From Chloroflexota bacterium (GTDB lineage Bacteria > Chloroflexota > Dehalococcoidia > UBA2979), in NCBI GenBank assembly GCA_009837285.1, contig VXTU01000083.1, positions 1 to 32,802 on the forward strand: a DNA stretch of 32,802 bases, written 5' to 3'. Shown piece by piece: positions 27,091 through 32,802 of the stretch (positions are counted from its first letter, which is position 1; every line of letters starts with the position of its first letter). Made by a program: the position numbers and the translations under genes. The notes below the pieces were generated by a model. It was given only the letters and a program-made list of their open reading frames with translations. It was not told the DNA's origin and did no database searches.

Positions 27091-28191
27091 TCAGTCCATC
27101 ACGAGCACGCTGCGTGCGACCTCGCCGCGGCCGAGGGCCGCGTAGGCCTCGTTGATCTCGTCGAGCGGGTAGGTACGGCTGACCAGCGGGTCGACCTGGA
27201 GGCGGCCACCCATGTAGAGGTCGACCATCTTCGGGAGGTCGATCCAGGGGCGCGCGGACCCGTACCACGAGCCGCGGAGCACCTTTTCCGTGCGCGGCAG
27301 CGAGAGCGCGGGAATGCTCATCATGTCGTCTTCCGCCGCCATCCCCACGACCACCGTCGTGCCACCGGGCCGCGTCGACTCGTAGCAGTTGACGATCGTC
27401 TGCGGGAAGCCGATCGCCTCGAATGCGTAGTCCACCCCGCCGCCGGTCATCTCGAGCACGCGCGCCGCCGTGTCCCCTTCGCTCGCGTCGAGGATGTCGG
27501 TCGCGCCGAACTGCCTGGCGTACTCGAGCTTGTTGGCCTTCACGTCGACGGCGATGATCCGCTCCGCGCCGGCCAGCACGGCGCCCTGGATGCAGTTCAG
27601 GCCGACCCCGCCGCAGCCGATCACGAGCACGGAGCTACCGGCCTCGACGCGCGCCGTGTTGATGACGGCGCCGACTCCGGTCATCACCGCGCAGCCGATG
27701 AGCGCCGCCCGGTCGAGCGGCACGTCGTGCCGCACCGGTACCGCGCCCGACTCCGGGACGACCGCGTACTCGGCGAACGAGGCGACGCGCGCGAAGTGAT
27801 GGAGGTCCTTGCCGCCCTTCGTGTGCAGCCGGGTGGTGCCGTCGAACAGCAGCCAGCGGTCGCTGTCCGCGCCGTTGCAGAGCACGGGCTCGCCGCGCGC
27901 GCAGTGGTCACACCAGCCGCAGTTCGGGCGGAAGTTCAGGATCACGTGGTCGCCCGGCCGCACCCGCCCGACGCCTGCGCCCACGCGCTCGACGACGCCC
28001 GCGGCCTCGTGGCCGAGCACCATGGGCAGCGGGGGCCTCCACTCGCCCTTCATCACGTGGTAGTCGGAGTGACACACGCCCGAAGCGGCGATGCGCACGA
28101 GCACCTCGCCGTTCTTCGGGTCGTCGAGCTGCACGGGCTCGACGACCAGTGGGGTGTTCGCCTCGTAGAGCACTGCCGCCGTGATCTCCAT
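27091..28191 (-). CDS. Zinc-dependent alcohol dehydrogenase, MDR family, 366 aa
   Basis: Medium-chain dehydrogenase oxidising an alcohol or reducing an aldehyde with NAD(P). Catalytic zinc ligands are C40 (GVCHSD), H61 (GHEAAG) and C167 (LIGCAVMTG). The structural zinc lobe has four Cys, C91, C94, C97 and C105 (NCGWCDHCARGEPVLC). The Rossmann motif IGCGGVGLN (192-197) is followed by an Asp (AVDVKANKLEYA), favouring NAD. The length and 'DRWLLFDGTTRLH' insert resemble class III-like and mycobacterial AdhB/AdhD dehydrogenases. AGGAGG lies 5 nt before the ATG. It is divergent from the SLC13 permease gene and stands alone, so its substrate is open; it could use alcohols released by the esterase/BVMO pair. 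Confidence 0.93.
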   Translation of the reverse strand: MEITAAVLYEANTPLVVEPVQLDDPKNGEVLVRIAASGVCHSDYHVMKGEWRPPLPMVLGHEAAGVVERVGAGVGRVRPGDHVILNFRPNCGWCDHCARGEPVLCNGADSDRWLLFDGTTRLHTKGGKDLHHFARVASFAEYAVVPESGAVPVRHDVPLDRAALIGCAVMTGVGAVINTARVEAGSSVLVIGCGGVGLNCIQGAVLAGAERIIAVDVKANKLEYARQFGATDILDASEGDTAARVLEMTGGGVDYAFEAIGFPQTIVNCYESTRPGGTTVVVGMAAEDDMMSIPALSLPRTEKVLRGSWYGSARPWIDLPKMVDLYMGGRLQVDPLVSRTYPLDEINEAYAALGRGEVARSVLVMD

Positions 28192-28289
28192 CGTGGCCTC
28201 CTGGGCAGGAATCGTGGCTTCGGCCGGATTCTAGCGCCGCGACGCGCGCGAACGAGCAGCGCGTCACGCGCTTGTGTCGGCCGGTCGCC

Positions 28290-28307
28290 TATCCTGTGCT
28301 GGACGTG
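28290..28307 (+). promoter_or_regulatory. Candidate leaderless promoter and GTG start of the SLC13 permease gene
   Basis: TATCCT (28290-28295) lies 9 nt before the GTG at 28305, with no Shine-Dalgarno site. An in-frame GTG at 28296 directly abuts the box and is less likely. The arrangement matches that at 18119-18135. Confidence 0.4.
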
Positions 28308-30083
28308 GAAACTGATCAGCTACTCGTCCTCGCCGTCCTCGCCATCACGTTCGTCTTCTTTGTCTGGGGGCGGTGGCGCTACGACGCGGTCGCGCTCCTG
28401 GCGCTGCTGGCGCTCGTGCTGGGCGGGGTCATCTCCGGCGATCTGGCGTTCGCCGGGTTCGGCCACCCTGCCGTGGTGACGGTGGCCGCCGTGCTCGTCG
28501 TCAGCCGGGGGCTGCAGAACTCCGGGGCCGTCGACGTGGTGGCCCGGTGGCTCACCCTGGCGGGCACGTCGCCCACCCGGCAGATAGCCGCCACCTCCGG
28601 GGTCGCGGCGGGCCTCTCCGCGTTCATCAACAACGTGGGGGCGCTGGCCGTGCTGATGCCGACGGCGCTCCGGATGGCCCGCCAGGCCGGTAACAGGCCC
28701 TCGGTAGTCCTGATGCCGCTCGCCTTCGCCTCACTGCTCGGGGGCCTGGTCACGCTCGTGGGCACACCGCCCAACATCGTGATTGCCACGTTCCGCTCCG
28801 ACGCGTCCGGCGAGGCGTTCGCGATGTTCGACTTCGCCCCAGTCGGCCTCGGCGTCGCGGTCGTCGGGCTGGCGTTCGTCTCGCTGGTCGGGTGGCGCCT
28901 GATCCCGCGGCGTGAAGAGGCAGCCAGCGAGGAGCTGTTCGAGATCAGCGACTACCTGTTCGAGGTCCGGATCCCAGAGGGATCACCGACGGACGGCCGG
29001 AGCATCGCCCAGCTCGGCGCGGCGTCGAACGCCGACTTCGTCGTGGTCGCGCTCGTGCGCGGCGACCGCAGGATCGAGCTGCCGTCGAGCTTCGAGTTGC
29101 TCCGCGCGGGCGACGTGCTGGTCGTCGAGGCCAGCAGCGAGGCGCTCGACTCGCTCGTCGCCGAGGCGGGGCTGGCGGCCGCGGGCGGAAGCGAGCACGC
29201 GGCGGTTCAGCTCGGCGGCGGGGACGTCGTCCTCGCCGAGGCGGTGATCACGCCCGGCTCACTGCTGCGGGGGAGGACGGTGGTGCAGGCCGACCTCCGG
29301 CAACGCCACCACGTCAACGTGCTCGCGGTCTCACGCAACGGCCGGCTGTCCCGCGAACGCATGCAGGAGACGGCGCTGCGGGTGGGGGACGTGCTGCTCT
29401 TCCAGGCGAATCGCCACGAGCTCGCCGCGGCGCTCGAGGCGCTGGGCTGCCTCCCCCTCGCGGAGCGCGACTTGAGCGTCGGCCGGCGGGAACGTCGCGC
29501 GCTGCTCGCGGTCACGATCTTTGGCGGCGCGCTGGTGACGGCGGCCGCGCTGCGACTGCTGCCGATCCAGGTCGCCATGGCCGGCGCCGCCGCGGTGATG
29601 GGGCTCGTGGGGCTTGTCTCGCCAAGGGAGGTATACGAGTCGATCGACTGGCGCGTGATCGTGCTCCTCGGCGCGATGATCCCCGTCGGCGGCGCGCTGG
29701 AGGAGACGGGCCTCGCCGCCGATGCGGCGTCAATACTCGTCACCATGAGCGGCGACCTGCCACTGTGGACCAGCGTCGCGTTGGTGCTGGTGATCTCGAT
29801 GTTCCTGTCGGACATCGTCAACAACACCGCGGCGGCAGTGCTCATGGCGCCGATCTCGCTCGGCGTGGCCGGTGGGCTTGAGGCCTCGGCGGATCCGTTC
29901 CTGATGGCCGTCGCGGTAGGCGCGTCGGCCGCCTTCCTGACACCGATCGGCCACCAGTCGAACCTGCTGGTGATGGGTCCCGGCGGGTATCGATTCGGCG
30001 ACTACTGGCGCCTGGGCCTGCCCCTCGAGGTCGTGATCACCGTCGTCGCCGTGCCCCTGATCCTGCTCGTCTGGCCACCGTGA
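28305..30083 (+). CDS. SLC13/DASS-type permease with central RCK (TrkA-C) domains, 592 aa
   Basis: An inner-membrane sodium- or proton-coupled anion transporter. The first membrane half has SAFINNVGALAVLMPT (105-120) and LVGTPPNIVIA; the second has the mirrored SDIVNNTAAAVLMAPI and TPIGHQSNLLVMGPGGY, the inverted-repeat hairpins that bind the anion and sodium in this family. Between the halves (about 210-390) are two soluble RCK_C/TrkA-C-like units (SDYLFEVRIPEGSPTDGRSIAQLGAASNADFVVVALVR and VVLAEAVITPGSLLRGRTVVQADLRQRHHVNVLAV), each ending in a GDVLL/V-type strand. SLC13 proteins with this layout include sulfate and dicarboxylate carriers. The substrate is not evident; sulfate or dicarboxylate is the family default. 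Start chosen at GTG 28305 because of the TATCCT box. Confidence 0.88.
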   Translation: METDQLLVLAVLAITFVFFVWGRWRYDAVALLALLALVLGGVISGDLAFAGFGHPAVVTVAAVLVVSRGLQNSGAVDVVARWLTLAGTSPTRQIAATSGVAAGLSAFINNVGALAVLMPTALRMARQAGNRPSVVLMPLAFASLLGGLVTLVGTPPNIVIATFRSDASGEAFAMFDFAPVGLGVAVVGLAFVSLVGWRLIPRREEAASEELFEISDYLFEVRIPEGSPTDGRSIAQLGAASNADFVVVALVRGDRRIELPSSFELLRAGDVLVVEASSEALDSLVAEAGLAAAGGSEHAAVQLGGGDVVLAEAVITPGSLLRGRTVVQADLRQRHHVNVLAVSRNGRLSRERMQETALRVGDVLLFQANRHELAAALEALGCLPLAERDLSVGRRERRALLAVTIFGGALVTAAALRLLPIQVAMAGAAAVMGLVGLVSPREVYESIDWRVIVLLGAMIPVGGALEETGLAADAASILVTMSGDLPLWTSVALVLVISMFLSDIVNNTAAAVLMAPISLGVAGGLEASADPFLMAVAVGASAAFLTPIGHQSNLLVMGPGGYRFGDYWRLGLPLEVVITVVAVPLILLVWPP

Positions 30084-30357
30084 CGCAGCGGGCTGCCGGG
30101 ACCGCAGCGGCACGCACGCCAGACATCACCTTCGCGTCCGAAACCTTCCGAAAGTCCCGACTATAGCTGTCTCATACGCGCTTACCTCGCATAGCGGGCC
30201 GCATTATCTCGTTTTCATATGGAACGGGCCGTGTACTGCCGATAACCTGCACGTTCGACCAATGACCAGACACGATGTGCACCGCTGAGGGTGGACGCCC
30301 CTGGTGCGTGCGGGCCCGTCCGGTTCCCCCGGAATCGAGGCGAGCAAGGGGCATGGA
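30084..30357. other. Spacer between the SLC13 and methyltransferase genes
   Basis: The middle part (about 30150-30280) is poorer in G+C than the flanks, which suggests regulatory DNA. I see a short GCTGC/GCAGC stem just after the permease stop (30092-30108) and a tandem TCCGAAA pair (30137-30143, 30147-30153). No convincing promoter pair was found. AAGGGG at 30346-30351 is the ribosome binding site of the methyltransferase gene. No gene is supported here; a 60-codon minus-strand frame is probably chance. Confidence 0.35.
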
Positions 30358-31170
30358 ATGACGTCGTCAACTCCCGACTACTCGTTGGGCTTCACGGACG
30401 AGTTGCTCGCGTCGTTGACCCGGAACACCGCGGACAGCAGTGCTTCGTATCTGCTCCCGTACCTCCGACCGGGACTGCGCGTGCTCGACTTCGGGTGCGG
30501 GCCCGGCACGATCACCGTTGGGCTCGCCCGGGTTGTCGCGCCCGGGACGGTGCACGGCATCGACATGGAAGAGTCGCAGGTCGAGCTGGCGAGGTCCCTC
30601 GCCGCGGAAACGGGCGTCGACAACGCCGTGTTCGACGTTGCTGATGTCCTCGATCTGCCCTTCGAGGACGACTATTTCGACCTGGCCTTCTGCCACAACG
30701 TGCTCATGCATGTGCCGGATACGAGGGCCGCGCTCGCGGAGGTGCGGCGCGTGATGAAGCCGGGAGGCATCATCGGGTGCCGGGAGATGATCTCCAGATC
30801 CAGCTTTACGCACCCCGATTACGGTGTGCTCCAGCATGCGTGGCGCATATTCGAAGACGTCCTCGAGACCGACAACGGGCATCCGAATATCGGAAAGGAC
30901 CTGAAGCGCCAGCTGTTGGCGGCCGGGTTCAACAGCGTGAAGGCGACGGCGTCGTTCGACTTCTACGCCGCCCCCGCAGACGTTGCGTTCGTCCACGCGT
31001 TCGCCACCGGCTGGTTCCTGTCGCCCGAGATGATCGACGCGGCCATCCAGTACGGGGCCTCCACGGAGGCGGAGAGCGCTCGGATCTCCGAGGCGTACGA
31101 CAGGTGGAAGGACGACCCGGGCGCCTTCTGCGCGCTCGCGTTCGGCGAGGCCATCGCCGCCAAACACTAG
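30358..31170 (+). CDS. Class I SAM-dependent methyltransferase (UbiE/Methyltransf_11-like), 270 aa
   Basis: The SAM-binding fold is clear: motif I VLDFGCGPGTITVGLA (42-57), the acidic end of strand 2 (GIDM, D69), VADVLDLPFEDDYFDLAFCHNVLMHV for motifs II-III, and VRRVMKPGGIIGCRE. The C-terminal half (MISRSSFTHPDYGVL...AIAAKH) is the substrate side and resembles no single well-known enzyme. Family members methylate small molecules such as quinones, fatty acids or sterols. The frame is open 18 codons upstream, but the ATG at 30358 has AAGGGG 6 nt before it. It converges on the marR gene. A link to the regulator is possible but not shown. Confidence 0.88.
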   Translation: MTSSTPDYSLGFTDELLASLTRNTADSSASYLLPYLRPGLRVLDFGCGPGTITVGLARVVAPGTVHGIDMEESQVELARSLAAETGVDNAVFDVADVLDLPFEDDYFDLAFCHNVLMHVPDTRAALAEVRRVMKPGGIIGCREMISRSSFTHPDYGVLQHAWRIFEDVLETDNGHPNIGKDLKRQLLAAGFNSVKATASFDFYAAPADVAFVHAFATGWFLSPEMIDAAIQYGASTEAESARISEAYDRWKDDPGAFCALAFGEAIAAKH

Positions 31171-31211
31171 GCAGGGACCGCCGGCATCGGGACGGACGAC
31201 ATGCGCCCGGT

Positions 31212-31230
31212 CGCGGCATACGGGGCCGCG
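31212..31230. terminator. Hairpin between convergent methyltransferase and marR genes
   Basis: CGCGGC (31212-31217) pairs with GCCGCG (31225-31230) around a 7-nt loop in the 81-nt convergent spacer. No T-run. Position suggests a transcript end for either gene. Confidence 0.25.
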
Positions 31231-31251
31231 CCGCGAGCGTGAGCCCGTGCG

Positions 31252-31725
31252 CTACGGGTCCCTGATCTCCTCGTAATTGGCAGCGATCGCCTGGGCTGTC
31301 TCGGCGAACGCGCGCATCTGGTCTTCGCTGAGGCCCGCGATGAGCCGGGCGTAGTACGCGTCCAGGTGAGCAGCGACGGCGGTGGTCACCTCGTGCCCCT
31401 CGGGTGAGAGACGCAGCATCACCAGGCGGCGGTCACTGCGGATCCGGCGCCGGCGAAGGAGCCCGCGCTCCACAAGCCCGTTCACGAGGCGGCTCACGCG
31501 CGACGCGTCCACGGGGAGGAGCGGCGCGAGCTGCGACGCCGTGCACTCCTCGAGGCGCCCGCAGGCAGCCAGGAGCATGATCTCCGCGGGGATCAGGCCG
31601 TGTGGCTCCGCCGCTTGCTCGGCGCCCTTCTGGAGCGCGTTCGCCAGGTCGGAGACGTGCCCGCCGAGGTTGAACCACCCTACGGTAGGCGTTGGGGCAC
31701 CTGGTGTTTCAGGGGATCCCGTCAA
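31252..31725 (-). CDS. MarR family transcriptional regulator, about 157 aa
   Basis: A winged-helix repressor or activator. From residue about 50, ECTASQLAPLLPVDASRVSRLVNGLVERGLLRRRRIRSDRRLVMLRLSPEGHEV is the complete MarR DNA-binding unit: helix-turn-helix, then the wing with the conserved D-R (SDRR) pair. N- and C-terminal helices would form the dimer interface. The open frame continues to 31878, but its first 50 residues are Arg/Thr/Gly-rich and unlike any MarR. A TTG at 31725 with GGGAG about 9 nt before it gives the normal family length, so I use that start; it is not certain. A strong hairpin (31752-31780) and a promoter with a perfect 12-bp palindrome (31887-31906) lie upstream, consistent with autoregulation. 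The effector is unknown. Confidence 0.75.
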   Translation of the reverse strand: MTGSPETPGAPTPTVGWFNLGGHVSDLANALQKGAEQAAEPHGLIPAEIMLLAACGRLEECTASQLAPLLPVDASRVSRLVNGLVERGLLRRRRIRSDRRLVMLRLSPEGHEVTTAVAAHLDAYYARLIAGLSEDQMRAFAETAQAIAANYEEIRDP

Positions 31726-32127
31726 GTGCCGAGCTCCCGTCGAGCCGCGGTCGGGACGGAGCGCCCTGCGGCGCGTCCCGTCGCCGTCACCCCTTGCAGG
31801 CCGCCGCCTCGTGTGCGTTCGGGTGACCGCTCGAGCTGAAATCCCGACACGGTCACTCCGATGCTGCACGCGCATCAAATTTCGACGCCATCGATGGCAA
31901 TGTCAACTGGTGAAACCGCGAATCGACACCGGGCAACCGGTGAGGCCGCATCAGCCTCGGCCGGGGGTCGCAACGCGTAGCGGAAGGCGGGGGCCACGGG
32001 GGTCCACCGCCCGTTGCGCCGTTCCATAGTCGTTCGAGCCCTTCAGGATTCAGCCATGGCGTACATGTCCAGTCATCCGATGACCAGACATTACCTGATG
32101 GATAGGTCGATGTCTACGCATTGAGTG
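31726..32127. other. Upstream region of marR and spacer to the next promoter
   Basis: The first part is the presumed marR leader on the minus strand and contains a two-part stem-loop at 31752-31780 (6 bp, 3-nt bulge, 5 bp, CTGC loop). The marR promoter/palindrome follows at 31878-31906. Beyond that (31911-32127) I find no supported gene. A 22-codon plus-strand frame at 32056-32124, MAYMSSHPMTRHYLMDRSMSTH, has an AGGA 7 nt before it and is oddly rich in Met and His. It may be chance. Confidence 0.35.
31878..31906 (-). promoter_or_regulatory. Candidate marR promoter with palindromic operator
   Basis: On the minus strand a perfect -35 TTGACA (31901-31906) is followed 17 nt later by a weak -10 (GAAATT, 31878-31883). 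The spacer holds the perfect palindrome GCCATCGATGGC (31887-31898). A palindrome between -35 and -10 is the classic place for an autorepressing MarR dimer. Confidence 0.5.
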
Positions 32128-32156
32128 TTGACGCGACGAGTTGGGGCGCATATAGT
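32128..32156 (+). promoter_or_regulatory. Sigma70-type promoter for the leader and Pro-rich secreted protein
   Basis: TTGACG (32128-32133) and TATAGT (32151-32156) each match consensus in five of six positions and are exactly 17 nt apart, the best promoter pair in the window. Transcription would start near 32163, about 420 nt before the next start codon. Confidence 0.65.
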
Positions 32157-32162
32157 GCCTCT

Positions 32163-32581
32163 GCGGCGGTCGCTCCGGGATGCGTTTCCGGACTGCGGAC
32201 ACCCCCGGCGCGCCGCGCAGCCACAGATCCGCCGTCCGAACGGCGGGTGAGACGGGAAGGGCAGCCGATGCTCATGAGGTGCAGCCAGGCGCACTCACGC
32301 GCCCACGCGAGAGGCCCGGCCGTGAAGCAGCCGGGCCTCATACGGCGTTCCGACGCGGGCGACTCTGACCTCGATCCACGCCAGGAACTGAGCCGTGAGG
32401 CAGATTACCCCTCCCGGTTGCGGTTCATCAAGAGTCGCGGCAGACACGTTATCCCCACGTCTCTGCGTCCCGTCTGACGTTCGCCCCCCATTCGGCCTGA
32501 GCGGCCGCCGCCTTCGGGTGCGCGGCGGCAGACCGCCGCGATCACGGCAGACACGCGACAGCCTCCACCGAGGAGAACAGG
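32163..32581 (+). ncRNA. Long structured 5' leader, possible cis-regulatory RNA of unknown class
   Basis: Between the promoter at 32128-32156 and the ATG at 32582 there are about 420 nt with several strong stems. CCGCCGT/ACGGCGG lies at 32229-32246 with a CCGA loop. A perfect 10-bp stem GAGGCCCGGC/GCCGGGCCTC lies at 32311-32339. Two overlapping stems lie at 32504-32529 and 32521-32540. I compared it by eye with cobalamin, c-di-AMP (ydaO), c-di-GMP, RNase P and SRP motifs and found no match. A 69-codon frame from 32268 has a passable ribosome site but no recognisable product. High G+C alone produces stems, so this is a candidate, not a proven RNA. Confidence 0.35.
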
Positions 32582-32802
32582 ATGCGAAGCGGGATCCTGC
32601 GCGCACTTGCAATGGCGCTGGTCTTGAGCGCCTTGCTGAGCCCGATCTCCATGCCCGTGGCGACCGCACAGGACGGGGACCCCACCATCGGGGCACCCAA
32701 GCCAGCACCGGAACCAACGCCGGAGCCGACGCCCGAGCCGACCCCGGAGCCCACACCCGCACCGACGCCGGAGCCCACACCCGAGCCGACGCCAGAGCCC
32801 AC
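32582..32802 (+). CDS. Secreted protein with Pro-Thr-Glu repeats, N-terminal part only
   Basis: The gene runs off the right end; 73 codons are visible. Residues 1-29 are a signal peptide (MRSGILRALAMALVLSALLS, cleavage likely after VATA). After QDGDPTIGAPKPAP come four-residue repeats of the type PEPT/PAPT, coded by 12-base units from about 32700 to the window end. Such linkers span cell envelopes and usually join a signal or anchor to a catalytic or binding domain such as a peptidoglycan hydrolase, peptidase or cell-wall binding module, which is not visible here. AGGAGA lies 5 nt before the ATG. A complementary frame of Gly-Val repeats on the other strand is a shadow of this repeat. Confidence 0.75.
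   Translation, partial: MRSGILRALAMALVLSALLSPISMPVATAQDGDPTIGAPKPAPEPTPEPTPEPTPEPTPAPTPEPTPEPTPEP
32699..32802 (+). repeat. 12-bp coding tandem repeat (Pro-Glu-Pro-Thr units)
   Basis: Near-identical 12-base units of the CCGGAGCCGACG type continue to the window edge, with synonymous third-base changes and one Ala in place of Glu. The copy number beyond the edge is unknown; such arrays readily change length. Confidence 0.7.

Noticed and set aside
30172-30354. A 60-codon minus-strand frame between the SLC13 and methyltransferase genes
   Set aside because: No ribosome binding site, no recognisable motif, and it covers the presumed methyltransferase control region.
30262-32090. The 11-mer ATGACCAGACA at 30262-30272 and 32080-32090 as a shared regulatory site
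   Set aside because: A match of 11 bases between two 2-kb stretches is expected about once by chance, and the flanks do not agree.
32121-32477. A 118-codon frame starting at TTG, or its 69-codon ATG part from 32268
   Set aside because: It has Ser/Arg-rich, domain-free composition and overlaps the promoter -35/-10 in the longer form. A real small protein from 32268 is not excluded.
32163-32581. Cobalamin, c-di-AMP (ydaO), c-di-GMP riboswitch, RNase P or SRP RNA in the leader
   Set aside because: Pieces such as GTCCGAAC and GGGTGAG occur, but in the wrong order, and the diagnostic cores of these RNAs are missing.
32542-32802. Minus-strand Gly-Val/Gly-Ser repeat protein at the right end
   Set aside because: It is the reverse complement of the Pro-Glu-Pro-Thr coding repeat; the plus strand has the signal peptide, Shine-Dalgarno site and promoter.

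Overview
The window is about 32.8 kb of very G+C-rich (roughly two thirds or more) bacterial DNA. It is tightly packed with single genes and short operons on both strands. I see no rRNA, tRNA, transposase, phage gene or CRISPR array. No gene gives a clear taxonomic anchor. An LppX/LprG-type lipoprotein beside an MFS pump, SLC13-RCK and DUF4349 proteins, paralogous acyl-CoA dehydrogenases, leaderless-looking GTG starts, a Pro-Thr-Glu-rich secreted protein and a short G/C-rich intergenic hairpin repeat together suggest Chloroflexota (Dehalococcoidia/SAR202-like) or, second choice, a high-GC Actinomycetota. This is inference only.

Layout. 1-2089: end of an LppX/LprA-F-G-type lipoprotein gene (apparent one-base frameshift near its end) overlapping an MFS exporter gene, an arrangement like mycobacterial lprG-p55. 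2112-5366: a Rieske non-heme iron oxygenase of the KshA/Neverland type, divergent from an unusual protein that fuses an N-terminal GPP34 (GOLPH3-like) domain to a complete cytochrome P450. 5608-10644, minus strand: threonine aldolase, FAD-dependent amine-oxidase-like oxidoreductase and an RND/MMPL transporter. 10937-16728, plus strand: catalase-peroxidase KatG, a PTER-like phosphotriesterase-family hydrolase, an acyl-CoA dehydrogenase and an MFS transporter. 16788-17990 is a second acyl-CoA dehydrogenase facing them. 18133-21226: a ketopantoate-reductase-like protein and a secreted, C-terminally anchored 5'-nucleotidase-like metallophosphoesterase. 21288-23943, minus: an HSL-type esterase followed by a Baeyer-Villiger monooxygenase. 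24190-28191, minus: a DUF4349 lipoprotein with an inserted domain, an iron-type substrate-binding lipoprotein without its permease, and a zinc alcohol dehydrogenase. 28305-31725: SLC13 permease with RCK domains, a SAM methyltransferase and a MarR regulator. The right end (32128-32802) has a good sigma70-type promoter, about 420 nt of structured leader, and the start of a secreted proline-rich repeat protein.

How it may work together. Much of the window is oxidative chemistry on hydrophobic molecules: Rieske oxygenase, P450, Baeyer-Villiger monooxygenase plus esterase, zinc alcohol dehydrogenase and two acyl-CoA dehydrogenases, with lipid-type transport (LprG/P55-like pair, RND/MMPL). The most original element is the GPP34-P450 fusion. 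GPP34 domains bind acidic phospholipid headgroups in eukaryotes, so the fusion could place a P450 at the membrane surface, next to a sterol-type Rieske oxygenase and lipid exporters. That link is a hypothesis from gene order and domain families.
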